Below the pieces are notes generated by a model. The model saw only the letters and a list, made by a program, of their open reading frames with translations, was not told where the DNA came from and searched no databases. Both the position numbers and the translations under genes were made by a program. Of a stretch of DNA of 64,000 nt, positions 50,962-61,084 are shown piece by piece. Source of the DNA: an uncultured Monoglobus sp. (GTDB lineage Bacteria; Bacillota; Clostridia; Monoglobales; Monoglobaceae). Positions within the stretch are counted from its first letter, which is position 1. Each line of letters starts with the position of its first letter. The stretch spans positions 1 through 64,000 of the forward strand of contig CANQLT010000002.1 in NCBI GenBank assembly GCA_947624775.1, in the 5' to 3' direction.

Positions 50962-52233
50962 CTAACAGCTCTTTTTTATGTCCGCGCCCAGCGCCTCAAA
51001 ATCGGCGGCTATATCCTCATATCCGCGCTCAATGTGCTCCGCGCCGCTCACGCGCGTGGTCCCGTCGGCTATCAATCCGCCGATAACCATGGCAGCTCCG
51101 CCTCTCAGATCAAAGGCTCTGACATCGGCTCCGCTCAAACATTCCCTACCGCGGACAATTGCGTGGCATATATTCACGTCTATGTCAGCGCCAAGCTTGA
51201 CAAGCTCGGGTGCGTGCCTGAATCGGTTTTCAAAGATAGACTCGACAAACACGGTGGCGCCTTTAGCTATCGTCATCGCCGCCATAAACGCGGGCTGAGC
51301 GTCGGTGGGAAAACCCGGATAATACAAAGTTTTTATCCTCTTGACCGCCCTCGGGCGTCCTTTCATCTCAAGCGATACGCTGTCGGCGGTTATTTTTATC
51401 TCCGCGCCCATATCTCTGAGCACCGCCAAACAAATCGACAAATGCTCCGGATTCACGTCTTTAAGATATATCTTTCCTCCGCATGCCGCCGCTGCGGACA
51501 TATATGTAAGCGCGGCGATCCTGTCGGGCATTATTTCAAACTCCGCTCCGCGCAGACGCTTTACTCCGTTTATAACAATAACGTCGCTGCCCGCGCCACG
51601 AATATCAGCGCCCATCGCGTTGAGAAAATTCTGCAGATCAACGATCTCGGGTTCTCTTGCGGCGTTCCTGATAACCGTCTCGCCGTCCGACTTTGCCATA
51701 AGCAGCATAATGTTTTCGGTGGCTCCCACGCTCGGGCAAAGCAGCGGCACCTGAGCGGGCTTTAAGCCCGAGCGAGCGCGGCAGCGGATCATTCCGCCCT
51801 CTTCCTCTATCTTTACCCCCAGTCTTCTGAAAGCGCCGAGGTGCATGTCTATCGGCCTTAAACCGATCTCGCAGCCTCCGGGATAACCCAAATCGGCCTC
51901 TCCGTTTCTTGAAAGCATTGCACCCATAAACAGTATCGACGACCTCATTCGGTTCATCATTTCATTTTCGATAACCGTGCCGAACACGTTTTCCGCGTCG
52001 GTCTCGATAATTTTCTCTTTTTCGTAAAAGGCGCATCTGCAGCCCAGTGTTTCCAAAATCTCAGCCGTGTTTTCCACATCGGTGAGACGCGGACAATTTT
52101 TCAGGCGGCAACGTCCTTTTTCGCACAGCAGGCAGGCGGTCAGGCAGGGAAGCGCTGAGTTTTTGCAGCCCTGGACCTTGATCTCACCCGACAGCTTTCT
52201 TCTTCCGCTTACGGTCAAACAGCTGTCTGTCAC
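50962..52233 (-). CDS. murA: UDP-N-acetylglucosamine 1-carboxyvinyltransferase
   Basis: A 423-residue enzyme for the first committed peptidoglycan step, transferring enolpyruvate from PEP to UDP-GlcNAc. The N-terminal KVQGCKNSALP substrate loop, the catalytic Cys in YPGGCEIGLRP (so fosfomycin-sensitive type) and the two-domain EPSP-synthase fold are evident. MurA is not always part of dcw clusters; here it lies between murG and ftsQ. Confidence 0.95.
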   Translation of the reverse strand: MTDSCLTVSGRRKLSGEIKVQGCKNSALPCLTACLLCEKGRCRLKNCPRLTDVENTAEILETLGCRCAFYEKEKIIETDAENVFGTVIENEMMNRMRSSILFMGAMLSRNGEADLGYPGGCEIGLRPIDMHLGAFRRLGVKIEEEGGMIRCRARSGLKPAQVPLLCPSVGATENIMLLMAKSDGETVIRNAAREPEIVDLQNFLNAMGADIRGAGSDVIVINGVKRLRGAEFEIMPDRIAALTYMSAAAACGGKIYLKDVNPEHLSICLAVLRDMGAEIKITADSVSLEMKGRPRAVKRIKTLYYPGFPTDAQPAFMAAMTIAKGATVFVESIFENRFRHAPELVKLGADIDVNICHAIVRGRECLSGADVRAFDLRGGAAMVIGGLIADGTTRVSGAEHIERGYEDIAADFEALGADIKKSC

Positions 52234-52306
52234 ATAAATCCCTCCGTTTTTTACACATATTAAATCCCTTTTAAAGATATAATATGCGCCGAAAGCGGGT
52301 TTGTGA

Positions 52307-53413
52307 TTAAGACGTCAGCCGTTTTACCTCTTTGTATATATCCTCCGTGGCGGTGACTGTGCCCGCGTTTTTCGCCGCGCGACGCATTTCCGCGAGCTTT
52401 TGCTTGTCAAAAGCCAGCTTTTCGATAGCTCCGCCGAGCGCCTCGGGAGTGAAATCCTTTTCAAGGATAACTTCGGCTCCACCCTCTTTTTCGACCGCTC
52501 TGGCGTTGTGCTCCTGATGATTGGCCGTCACATACGGCGACGGGACAAGCAGCGAGGGCTTGCCGAGCGCGGTCAGCTCGCTGAGCGTGCTTGCGCCCGC
52601 GCGGCACACCACCAAATCAGCCGCCGACATAACGATGTCCATATCATATATATATTCATTGACGTCAATATCGGGATTATTTTCGATATTAACTCCGTTT
52701 TCTTTGAATCTCTCAAGTACCGCGTCATATTGATGGAACTTTCCGGTTCCCATCATTATGCGGTACTTCTTGCTTTCGGCGATGCTTGATATCCAGTCAA
52801 CGACCGTTTTGTTAAAATCCTTCGCGCCCAGACTGCCGCCGAAAAACACGATAAAAGGCCGCTCATCCAGTTTGAGCCTGCGCCGGGCATCAAAAGAGTC
52901 AGCCGACAGGATCGAAGGCCGCACCGGATTTCCGGTATAAAGCACGCGTTTCGCGTTTTGCATATAATTTGCAGCGGGCTTGGCGCCGATCGCCACGGTA
53001 TCGACCCGCGGGGCCAGCATTCGCGTGGTCACGCCCGGATAGGCGTTTGACTCGTGAACCAGAGTTGGGATCCCCATTTTTGCTGCCGCCAGCAAAACCG
53101 GGCCGCAAACATAGCCTCCCGTGCCTATCACTATGTCGGGCTTAAATTCTTTAATAATTTTTCTCGAAGCCGAATAGCTCAAGGGCAGCTCGAAAATGTT
53201 TTTGAAGTTCTGCAAATTGAGCGTCCGCTCAAAGCCGTGTATTTTTATAAGATAGAGCTTATGCCCAAGCCTCGGTATGAGCTCCGCCTCAAGACCTTCC
53301 TTTGTGCCCACAAAGGCGATCTCGGTTTTTTCCTGTCCGCAAATATAATTGGCGATGGCAAGAGCGGGATTAATATGTCCCGCGGTGCCGCCGCCCGCAA
53401 ATAAAATTCTCAT
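52307..53413 (-). CDS. murG: Lipid II synthase, UDP-GlcNAc transferase MurG
   Basis: A 368-residue GT28 glycosyltransferase that adds GlcNAc to lipid I at the inner membrane face. It has the N-terminal FAGGGTAGHINPALAIA and the donor-site VVCRAGASTLSEL. The ATG at 53413 with GGAGAGGG upstream overlaps the ftsW stop region, so translation is probably coupled. Confidence 0.96.
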   Translation of the reverse strand: MRILFAGGGTAGHINPALAIANYICGQEKTEIAFVGTKEGLEAELIPRLGHKLYLIKIHGFERTLNLQNFKNIFELPLSYSASRKIIKEFKPDIVIGTGGYVCGPVLLAAAKMGIPTLVHESNAYPGVTTRMLAPRVDTVAIGAKPAANYMQNAKRVLYTGNPVRPSILSADSFDARRRLKLDERPFIVFFGGSLGAKDFNKTVVDWISSIAESKKYRIMMGTGKFHQYDAVLERFKENGVNIENNPDIDVNEYIYDMDIVMSAADLVVCRAGASTLSELTALGKPSLLVPSPYVTANHQEHNARAVEKEGGAEVILEKDFTPEALGGAIEKLAFDKQKLAEMRRAAKNAGTVTATEDIYKEVKRLTS

Positions 53414-53414
53414 G

Positions 53415-54686
53415 TCACAGCACCCTCTCCTGTCTTGAAACATTCAGAATAAGCCCGATTTCCGCCATTGTTATGGCAAGCGCCGTGCCGCCGTAGCTGA
53501 AAAACGGCAGCGGCATTCCGGTAACAGGAAACGAAGCCGAAACAACGCCAATATTTATCAAAGCCTGCACACCTATCAATCCTATACAGCCGACCACAAT
53601 AAGCATTCCCAGCATATCGGGGGCCTTTTGCGCTATTCTGATTCCGCGCCACACGAGGCAGATAAACAGAGCAATAACCACTATAACACCGAACCAGCCG
53701 AGCTCCTCGGCGAGAACCGAAAATATAAAGTCATTGTGAGGCTCGGGCAGCGACATATACTTCTGTCTGCTCTGTCCGAAGCCGACGCCGAATATTCCGC
53801 CCGAACCGATGGCATACAGCGACTGGACTATCTGCCAGCCCGAGCCCTGCTTGTCGCCGAAAGGATCCATAAACGCCGTTATTCTCTGAAGTCTGTAGGG
53901 CGAGGTGATTACCATCGCAATTCCGCCCAAAAGAACGGGTATGCACATTATTCCGAAGTGGCGGTATTTCGCTCCGGCCGCGAACATCATCAAAAGTCCG
54001 GTGAACACAATAAGGATCGTGGCGCTGAAATGGGGCTCCAACATCAAAAGCACAGCCACGACCGCCAAAAGCAAGAGACAAGGCAAAAATCCCGTAAAGA
54101 AATTCCCCAGCTTATCCCGATTTTTATCAATGTACCACGCCATCACAATTATCATGATCATCTTCACGATCTCGGAGGGCTGGAAGAAAAGCAGCCATCT
54201 TGTCGCTCCGCCGGCGGTTTTTCCGAGGCCGGGCACAAACACCAAGGCAAGCATTATTATTCCCGCAACATACATCCACGGCGAAAACTTTGCCAGCACA
54301 TGATAATCAATCTTGATAGCGAAATACATCAGAACAAGGCCCAAAGCGAGGCCTTCAAGCTGTTGTTTGACATAAAACAGGCTGTCGCCGTCTTGATTGG
54401 CGTACGCTCTCGAACTGCTGGCGCTGTACAGCATTATTATGCCGAAAGCCACAAGAATGATCGTAATCAAAAGGAACTGGTAGTCAAAGGCTCCCAGCCT
54501 GATTTTCATATCGCCTATCCTGAGTATATTTCTTGCAGCCGCCCGCGCTCCGGAAGCCTGTTTTCGGCCTTTGCCGTTTTGTCCGGCGCGTCTGTCAGGC
54601 GCGGGGCGCCGCGCTTGTTCATAGGAATAGCCCCGCTCTCCGACGGGCCTTCGTCCGTTATTCATATTTCTGTTATAATCCGCCAA
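53415..54686 (-). CDS. ftsW: Septal peptidoglycan polymerase FtsW (SEDS family)
   Basis: About 423 residues with a basic soluble N-terminus (~60 residues, Arg/Gly-rich) and about ten membrane helices. SEDS signatures are present: GGATRWL, QPSEIVKM, GSGGIFGVGFG, PEPHNDFIFSVLAEELG and the C-terminal GMPLPFFSYGGT. It polymerises glycan strands with the cognate class B PBP upstream in the cluster. Start uncertain: TTG at 54686 has GAGGTG 6 nt upstream; ATG at 54665 is an alternative. Confidence 0.94.
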   Translation of the reverse strand: MADYNRNMNNGRRPVGERGYSYEQARRPAPDRRAGQNGKGRKQASGARAAARNILRIGDMKIRLGAFDYQFLLITIILVAFGIIMLYSASSSRAYANQDGDSLFYVKQQLEGLALGLVLMYFAIKIDYHVLAKFSPWMYVAGIIMLALVFVPGLGKTAGGATRWLLFFQPSEIVKMIMIIVMAWYIDKNRDKLGNFFTGFLPCLLLLAVVAVLLMLEPHFSATILIVFTGLLMMFAAGAKYRHFGIMCIPVLLGGIAMVITSPYRLQRITAFMDPFGDKQGSGWQIVQSLYAIGSGGIFGVGFGQSRQKYMSLPEPHNDFIFSVLAEELGWFGVIVVIALFICLVWRGIRIAQKAPDMLGMLIVVGCIGLIGVQALINIGVVSASFPVTGMPLPFFSYGGTALAITMAEIGLILNVSRQERVL

Positions 54687-54734
54687 TAAAATCACCTCAC
54701 AGGGCATAGAGATTTTTCAAACAATTCCGCCGCT

Positions 54735-55712
54735 CTAACCAAAGAAATACATAACCGCGCAGAGCAGCAGCGTCACGAGCGAGAACACGCATACTATTTT
54801 TTCCTCGCTCCAGCCGCACATCTCAAAATGATGATGAATGGGCGACATTTTAAATATTCTCTTGCCGGTCAGCTTGTAGGACGTCACCTGCATGATAACC
54901 GACAAAGTCTCGATCACGTAAACAAGTCCGACAATAAGCAGCGTGAGCGGCTGCCTCAGAGTTATCGCGAGGCCGCAAACGGCGCCGCCGAGAAACAGCG
55001 AGCCCGTGTCGCCCATGAAAACCTTTGCCGGCTTTCTGTTATAGAACAAAAATCCCGCCAGCGCGCCAAGCATAACCGCCGCGAAAAGCGCCATTGCGCT
55101 GTTTTTTATTCTCAGCGAGATCAAAAGATAAAACAGCATTACAACCATAGTTATGGTAGTCGCGAGACCGTCGAGACCGTCGGTAAGATTAACGCTGTTG
55201 ACCGTCGCGAGCATAACAAATATAATAAACGGAATATAGAACCAGTTTAAATCAATATTTGTCTTGGCGAACGGCAAATCAATAACCGTTCCGGTATCTC
55301 CAAACACCGCGACAAACGTCGCGAAAACCAGCGACACCAAAAACTGCAAACTGAATTTTTGAACCGCGGTCAAACCCAAATTGCGCTTTTTCACAACCTT
55401 GATATAGTCGTCGATAAAACCGATAACGCCGAACGACAGCGAAAGCAGCTCCACTATCAAAAGCTCGGTAAAACTGCCGCTTCTTCCGCCGACCAAGAAA
55501 CCCCACAGGCAGGTGATAATAAGCGCCGCCGCCGAGGATATAATAAAAATTACTCCTCCCATCGTGGGGGTTCCGGATTTTGCCGCATGCCATGACGGTC
55601 CGATCTCGCGGATCTCCTGACCGAATTTAAGGCGTCTGAGCATCGGAATGGTAAACATTCCCAGCAAAAGCGACAGCGCGAGCGCCGCGACACCTCCGAT
55701 TATATAATACAT
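54735..55712 (-). CDS. mraY: Phospho-N-acetylmuramoyl-pentapeptide transferase MraY
   Basis: A 325-residue membrane enzyme with about ten helices that makes lipid I. The motifs KSGTPTMGGVIF, FIDDYIKVVKKRNLGLTAVQKF (two parts), NLTDGLDGLATT and MSPIHHHFEMCGWSE are intact. The ATG at 55712 has GGGAGAG upstream and is preferred over one 18 bp earlier. Confidence 0.96.
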   Translation of the reverse strand: MYYIIGGVAALALSLLLGMFTIPMLRRLKFGQEIREIGPSWHAAKSGTPTMGGVIFIISSAAALIITCLWGFLVGGRSGSFTELLIVELLSLSFGVIGFIDDYIKVVKKRNLGLTAVQKFSLQFLVSLVFATFVAVFGDTGTVIDLPFAKTNIDLNWFYIPFIIFVMLATVNSVNLTDGLDGLATTITMVVMLFYLLISLRIKNSAMALFAAVMLGALAGFLFYNRKPAKVFMGDTGSLFLGGAVCGLAITLRQPLTLLIVGLVYVIETLSVIMQVTSYKLTGKRIFKMSPIHHHFEMCGWSEEKIVCVFSLVTLLLCAVMYFFG

Positions 55713-55759
55713 AAGCTTCTCTCCCATCAAATAAATTCAGGATCAATCCGTATTCAAAT

Positions 55760-57163
55760 TTAATCCCTGTTTCCCAGCTTATCGAGCGCCTCGGCAATCT
55801 TTTCAAGGCGCATGCCTCTTGAGCCTTTTATCCATACAACGTCGCCTTTTCGAATGATCGAGCCGATTTTTTCTATGGCGTCGGCTCCCGATTCAAACTC
55901 ATAAATATCATTGGGATTCATTCCGTTTTGAGCGGCGCCGCGCGCGATATTGCGCGCCATCTCCCCAATCGTGATCAGGCAGTCGATTTTTTTCTCGGCA
56001 CACATTCCGCCCACCTTGTAATGAGCCTCAAGCGACTTGTCTCCGAGCTCCAGCATATCGCCCAGACACGCCACCTTGCGCGCTGTGCCGCCGTTTTCCT
56101 CGGCGGTGAGCCCGAGAACGTCCATTCCCGATTCCATCGAATCGGGACAGGCGTTGTAGCAATCGTTTATAACCGTAAAATCGCGGTATTTGCTGACCGA
56201 CTGTCTGAATCCCTCGGGCGCAAAATCATGCACGCCCTTGATCATGTTCTTGACACTGACGTTGTATCTGTAGCCCGTCAGTATAGCGGCCAGCGCGTTA
56301 TAAATATGATGCACTCCGGGAACGTTTGTTTCAAATCTGTAGTCCTCGCCGTCTATGCGCACCGTGAATTCGCTTCCCGATGAAAACAGCCTGATATCGC
56401 TGGCGACCAAGTCGCAAGCCTTGTTTTCGATACCGTAATATAAAGTCTCAAATTCAAGCTCGCCGTTTTTTGACCAGAGCAGATCGTCGTCGCCGTTTAA
56501 AATAACGGTTCCGTCGATTGAAAGTCCGTCCAGTATCTCGGTTTTTGCCTTTAAAATTCCCTCGCGGCTGCCCAGATGCTCGATATGCGATATTCCGATA
56601 TTTGTGATAACCGCAGTGTCGGGCTTGACGATCTGCGACAAGCGCGAGATTTCGCCAAACGCGCTCATGCCCATCTCAATAACGGCGGCCTCGTCATCAT
56701 CCGACAGACGAAAAAGCGTCAAAGGGACGCCGACCTCGTTGTTATAATTGCCCTCTGTTTTGAGGGTGGCAAACTCGGTGCTCATGACCGAGGCTATCAT
56801 GCCCTTGGTTGAGGTCTTTCCGACGCTGCCTGTTATGCCTATAACCGGAATGTTAAATCGGTCGCGATAGGCCGACGCGATATCGCGAAGCGCCTTAAAG
56901 GTGTCGTCCACTGCCACCACGGGCAGGCTCCCGAAATCGCCCTCCTCCTTGTTCACAACGCAGCAGACAGCACCGTTTTCCACCGCTCTTTCCACAAATC
57001 TGTGGCCGTTGTTGTTCTCGCCTCTGAGGGCCACAAAGACTGTGCCCTCCTCAACTTCTCTGTCGTCACGCACGATGTTTTTAACGATCTCGTCGCCGCT
57101 CAGATTACGTATCTCTCCGCCCGAGGCTTTTGCTATCGCGCTGACGTTCATACACCATTTCAT
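55760..57163 (-). CDS. murF: UDP-MurNAc-tripeptide D-alanyl-D-alanine ligase MurF
   Basis: A 467-residue Mur ligase. P-loop GITGSVGKTSTKGMIA, the carbamylated-Lys region, INDCYNACPDSM and WIKGSRGMRLEKI support MurF over MurC/D/E. It adds D-Ala-D-Ala to the stem peptide. ATG at 57163 follows GGAG at 8 nt. No ddl is seen in the window. Confidence 0.95.
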   Translation of the reverse strand: MKWCMNVSAIAKASGGEIRNLSGDEIVKNIVRDDREVEEGTVFVALRGENNNGHRFVERAVENGAVCCVVNKEEGDFGSLPVVAVDDTFKALRDIASAYRDRFNIPVIGITGSVGKTSTKGMIASVMSTEFATLKTEGNYNNEVGVPLTLFRLSDDDEAAVIEMGMSAFGEISRLSQIVKPDTAVITNIGISHIEHLGSREGILKAKTEILDGLSIDGTVILNGDDDLLWSKNGELEFETLYYGIENKACDLVASDIRLFSSGSEFTVRIDGEDYRFETNVPGVHHIYNALAAILTGYRYNVSVKNMIKGVHDFAPEGFRQSVSKYRDFTVINDCYNACPDSMESGMDVLGLTAEENGGTARKVACLGDMLELGDKSLEAHYKVGGMCAEKKIDCLITIGEMARNIARGAAQNGMNPNDIYEFESGADAIEKIGSIIRKGDVVWIKGSRGMRLEKIAEALDKLGNRD

Positions 57164-57199
57164 AACTCTCTCTCCTTAGTTTGCCTATATCTTTAAAAT

Positions 57200-58645
57200 T
57201 CAGACCCCGAGAAGCTTTGTAACTATCTCACGCTCGTCAAATTTTATCGTTTCGGTCCCAAGTATCTGATATGTCTCGTGGCCTTTGCCCGCAAGTAATA
57301 TTATATCATCTTTTTGGGCGTGGTCAAGAGCGTATTCGATCGCCTCGAACCTGTTTGTTATCACAACATAATCGCAGTCTGTCTGCTTCACGCCCTCAAC
57401 GACCTGCTGCACGATCTTTTCGGGATCCTCGGTGCGCGGATTGTCGCTGGTGACAATGCAAAAGTCCGAAAGCTCCGCCGCGATCTTGCCCATCTTGGGG
57501 CGCTTGGTCGCATCGCGGTCGCCGCCACAGCCGAACAGCGTCACCACGCGGCCCTTGGCAAAGCCTCTGATGGCGTTTATAACGTTCAGAAGTCCGTCGG
57601 GCGTGTGAGCGTAATCAATTATCACTGTGTAATCCGTGCCCGGGGTCTTGACAATCTCTATCCTGCCCTTTACTCCGTGGGCGGTGTGTATTCCGTCAAC
57701 CGCATCTTTAAGAGAGATCCCGTCCGCCAAGCAGCAGCCTATGGCAGTCATGGCGTTGTATACCGAGAATCTGCCGGGTATCGGCAGGTCGACTCTTTGC
57801 GTCTCGCCGTTAAAGCTCAGGTCAAACTTCACGCCGTCGCTTCTGAGCTCAATATTTGACGCCTTCAGGTCGCAGTCGCTGTCAATGCCGTAGGTTATGA
57901 CGCTGTCGCACGTCTCTTTTTCAAGCAGCAGCTTACTTCCGCTGTCGTCGGCGTTTATCACGCCGTTTTTACAGATGTTAAAGAGTATGCTTTTCGCGGC
58001 GAGATATTCCTCCATCGTCTTATGAAAATCCAGGTGGTCCTGGGTTATATTCGTGAACGCGCCCACATTAAACTCGCACGAGGTAACTCGATCAAGAGCG
58101 AGCGCGTGGGACGAGACCTCCATAACCACATAGTCAACATTGTGCTTTGCTATCTCATCAAAAAGCTGCATAAGCTCCAGAGAATCGGGCGTGGTGCGCG
58201 ATGTGGGTATGACCATATCGCCGATCATATTCTGGTTCGTGCCGATTAAGCCGACCTTTTTGCCCATATGCTCAAGGATGGCTTTTATCAAATATGTTGA
58301 TGTGGTCTTGCCGTTGGTTCCGGTTATGCCTATAAGATTGAATTTCTTAAACGGATAATCATAATATGTGGCGGCGATATGAGCCATCGCCTTTCTGGTG
58401 TTTTCGACAACCACGCAGGGCACATCGACCGTCGGCAGATCATGCTCCGCTACGACCGCCACCGCACCGTTTTCCACCGCGGACCGCGCGAACTTGTGTC
58501 CGTCGGTCGCGTATCCGGTTATGCAGACAAAAACATAACCCGGCTTTACTTTTCTTGAATCATAGGCGACTCCGCTTATTTTCATTCCGCCGCCGCCCGA
58601 CATTTTTTTAATTTTCACATCTTTCAGCAATTCCGATAAAGTCAT
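57200..58645 (-). CDS. murE: UDP-MurNAc-dipeptide ligase MurE, meso-diaminopimelate type
   Basis: A 481-residue Mur ligase: GVAYDSRKVKPGYVFVC, P-loop GITGTNGKTTSTYL, and the amino-acid specificity motif DNPRTEDP, which marks DAP-adding rather than Lys-adding MurE. It therefore predicts a meso-DAP peptidoglycan. ATG at 58645 follows GGAG(AAAGGG). Confidence 0.96.
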   Translation of the reverse strand: MTLSELLKDVKIKKMSGGGGMKISGVAYDSRKVKPGYVFVCITGYATDGHKFARSAVENGAVAVVAEHDLPTVDVPCVVVENTRKAMAHIAATYYDYPFKKFNLIGITGTNGKTTSTYLIKAILEHMGKKVGLIGTNQNMIGDMVIPTSRTTPDSLELMQLFDEIAKHNVDYVVMEVSSHALALDRVTSCEFNVGAFTNITQDHLDFHKTMEEYLAAKSILFNICKNGVINADDSGSKLLLEKETCDSVITYGIDSDCDLKASNIELRSDGVKFDLSFNGETQRVDLPIPGRFSVYNAMTAIGCCLADGISLKDAVDGIHTAHGVKGRIEIVKTPGTDYTVIIDYAHTPDGLLNVINAIRGFAKGRVVTLFGCGGDRDATKRPKMGKIAAELSDFCIVTSDNPRTEDPEKIVQQVVEGVKQTDCDYVVITNRFEAIEYALDHAQKDDIILLAGKGHETYQILGTETIKFDEREIVTKLLGV

Positions 58646-58689
58646 AACCCTTTCTCCTTCTTCTGTCAATTGCGCAAATTTATTTTAAT

Positions 58690-60936
58690 CTAATCATTGG
58701 TCGTTTCCGACTCGTCATATCTGAAATTAAGCGTCACAACCGTTCCCGGTTCAACCATGGTTCCCTCGACCGGCGACTGACCGATACATGTCGCGTTTTT
58801 GCCGAACTTTGAAACGCCTTTGATCCTGGCGTTCAGCCCGTTGTTTTCAAGTGTCGCATTTGCCGAGGCGGGAGTTTCGCCGACCACGTTGGGGACCGCT
58901 ACCGTGCGCTCGGCTCCGCCGCTTTCGGTATACGCGACGATCGTGCTGCCCTGAGTTACTCTGGTGTGGGGCTTGGGTATCTGGTCGACGACAGTCTCGC
59001 CGTTTCCGCTTATCTTTATGACAAGTCCGTTCTCATCCGCCGCGATACCGGCGTCGGACTTGCTCATTCCCGCCACATCGGGAACCTCCACGTCTATATA
59101 CTCTTCCTCATTTGAGTTGTACATGGGCTCGACTCCCAGATACTGCAGGGTCTCGCCCAAAATATCACGCACGACCGGAGCCGCTATCTGTCCGCCGTAG
59201 TAGCTGTCGCCGTTCGGCTCATCCATAATAACCAGACAGAGCACGCGCGGATCGTCGGCCGGAGCGAATCCTATAAACGAGGCGATGTATTTTCCGTTTC
59301 CTCTCGGGATCTTCTCGGAGGTTCCGGTCTTGCCGGCTATTCTGTATCCGGCGAGATAAGCATTTTTACCGCCGCCCTCCGACACGACCGATTCGAGTAT
59401 CTTGCACATTTCCGCGCTGGTCTCTTTAGAGATGACCTGGCGCACGGTCTCGGGCTCGGTGCTTTCAACAATTCCCATATCGGAATTCACTATCTGCTTC
59501 ACGATATGCGGCTTCATCAATGTGCCGCCGTTCGCCACCGCGCTGACCGCCGCCGCCATTTGAAGGGGCGTGACAGTTATCGACTGACCGAACGACTCGG
59601 TGGCGAGATCGACGTCGCTCATGCTGGCGTCATATCCCATACCGGCGGCCTCTCCGGGGATCTCGATACCTGTTTTGCTCAAAAATCCGAAGGCCTTGAC
59701 GCCGTTTACAAATCTTTCTTTGCCTATTTTCTGACCTATCTGAATAAACGCGGGGTTGCAGGAATTCTGCACCGCCTGCGAAAAGTCCTGTGTTCCGTGA
59801 CCCGAGGTATTTGCGCAGTTTATGGTTCTGTCAGCCACCTGATACGAGCCGCCGCAGGTAAACATATCTGTCAGCGCGCAGGCGCGCGTGTCAAGCGCGA
59901 TCGAGGCTGTTACCGACTTAAACGTCGAGCCGGGTTCGTACGAGTCGACCACCGCCTTGTTGCGGCGGACCGTCTGCATTACCTCTCCCAGCTTTTCATT
60001 ATACTCCTCGCCTTCCAGTTTTTCAAGCTCTTGTTCAATATCAGGATATTTTTCTTTTATAGCGTCAGTAATTTCAAAGGGTTCGTTCAGATTATAGTCC
60101 GGCTCGGTGCACATAGCTAAAATTTCGGCCGTGTCTACATCCATAACGATAGCCGCGGCTCCCTCGGCCAATCTGTTGTCCGCCGCGGCGGCCTCCAGAT
60201 TTTTCTGGGCGTAGTTCTGTATCGTCTCGTCTATTGTGAGCACAACGCTGTTGCCGTCCTGAGCGGCGATATAGTTTTCATATCCGCTGTTTCCCTCAAG
60301 ACCCGTGGACTGCTGCGCGGAAACAACCCTGCCGGGCACTCCGCTGAGCTGGTCGTCGTATATACTCTCGATACCCTCAAGGCCCTGATTGTCTGTTCCA
60401 CAGAATCCGATGACCTGCGCGGCAAAATTGTTGTACGGGTAATAACGCTTCACGTCTTCGGTAAACACAACGCCGCTCAAGTCGACCGACTCCACATACT
60501 CGCGCAGCTTGTCGGCGACCTCTTTGTCCACTTTCTTTTTCAGGGTTTCGCTTTGGATCTTCTTGTCGATCTTGTCCTTAACCGTTTCCATATCCATATC
60601 GAGAATATCGCCGATATTTTTCGCCACGTTGTCCACGCCGAGACCCTTCTCATCAATGGAATCCCTGACGGTCCCGGGGCTTATGCTTATCGACTCAACG
60701 GTTATGTTTGAGGCCAGGACCTTATAGTTGCGGTCATATATATTGCCGCGTTTCGCGCTCACGGTGTTGTCGCTGGTCTGCTGGTCGAGAGCCTGCCGCG
60801 ACAGATCCTTGCCGCGCACGATCTGTAGCCAACCAACGCGCAAACAAAGCAGCGCCATCAAAAGCGCAAAGGCAGCGGCTATGAAAATAAGTCTGCCGCT
60901 TGTTCCACTTTTCTTTTTTGCCTTTTTAGCCGACAT
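58690..60936 (-). CDS. Class B penicillin-binding protein with two PASTA domains (FtsI/SpoVD-like)
   Basis: 748 residues: one N-terminal membrane helix (~15-38), dimerisation/pedestal domain starting RGNIYDRNYKVLASN, transpeptidase with EPGSTFKS (SxxK, near 335), an SCN motif (QNSCNPAF) and KTGT (near 537), then two PASTA repeats (VPDVAGMSKSDAG and VPNVVGETPASA) to the end. It cross-links septal or cortex peptidoglycan with FtsW. Position in dcw fits FtsI; the tail PASTA domains and possible sporulation fit SpoVD. The ATG at 60936 has GGAGG upstream. Confidence 0.95.
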   Translation of the reverse strand: MSAKKAKKKSGTSGRLIFIAAAFALLMALLCLRVGWLQIVRGKDLSRQALDQQTSDNTVSAKRGNIYDRNYKVLASNITVESISISPGTVRDSIDEKGLGVDNVAKNIGDILDMDMETVKDKIDKKIQSETLKKKVDKEVADKLREYVESVDLSGVVFTEDVKRYYPYNNFAAQVIGFCGTDNQGLEGIESIYDDQLSGVPGRVVSAQQSTGLEGNSGYENYIAAQDGNSVVLTIDETIQNYAQKNLEAAAADNRLAEGAAAIVMDVDTAEILAMCTEPDYNLNEPFEITDAIKEKYPDIEQELEKLEGEEYNEKLGEVMQTVRRNKAVVDSYEPGSTFKSVTASIALDTRACALTDMFTCGGSYQVADRTINCANTSGHGTQDFSQAVQNSCNPAFIQIGQKIGKERFVNGVKAFGFLSKTGIEIPGEAAGMGYDASMSDVDLATESFGQSITVTPLQMAAAVSAVANGGTLMKPHIVKQIVNSDMGIVESTEPETVRQVISKETSAEMCKILESVVSEGGGKNAYLAGYRIAGKTGTSEKIPRGNGKYIASFIGFAPADDPRVLCLVIMDEPNGDSYYGGQIAAPVVRDILGETLQYLGVEPMYNSNEEEYIDVEVPDVAGMSKSDAGIAADENGLVIKISGNGETVVDQIPKPHTRVTQGSTIVAYTESGGAERTVAVPNVVGETPASANATLENNGLNARIKGVSKFGKNATCIGQSPVEGTMVEPGTVVTLNFRYDESETTND

Positions 60937-61084
60937 ACGCTTTCCTCCATAAATCCAACAAGGCGACCGTGCGCGGCCGCCGTTCTCTTTAAGCAAACGC
61001 TGATCAAAGCGCGTTTACTTGGAAAGTTTATTTCAAATTTCACTGCTTTAGAACAGTTCGGTTATATAAAATCCGAAACCGACG

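Noticed and set aside
50527-51765. Long plus-strand open frame (412 codons) opposite murA
   Set aside because: It is antisense to a clear murA, has no recognisable domain and no ribosome binding site; high-GC third positions create such shadows.
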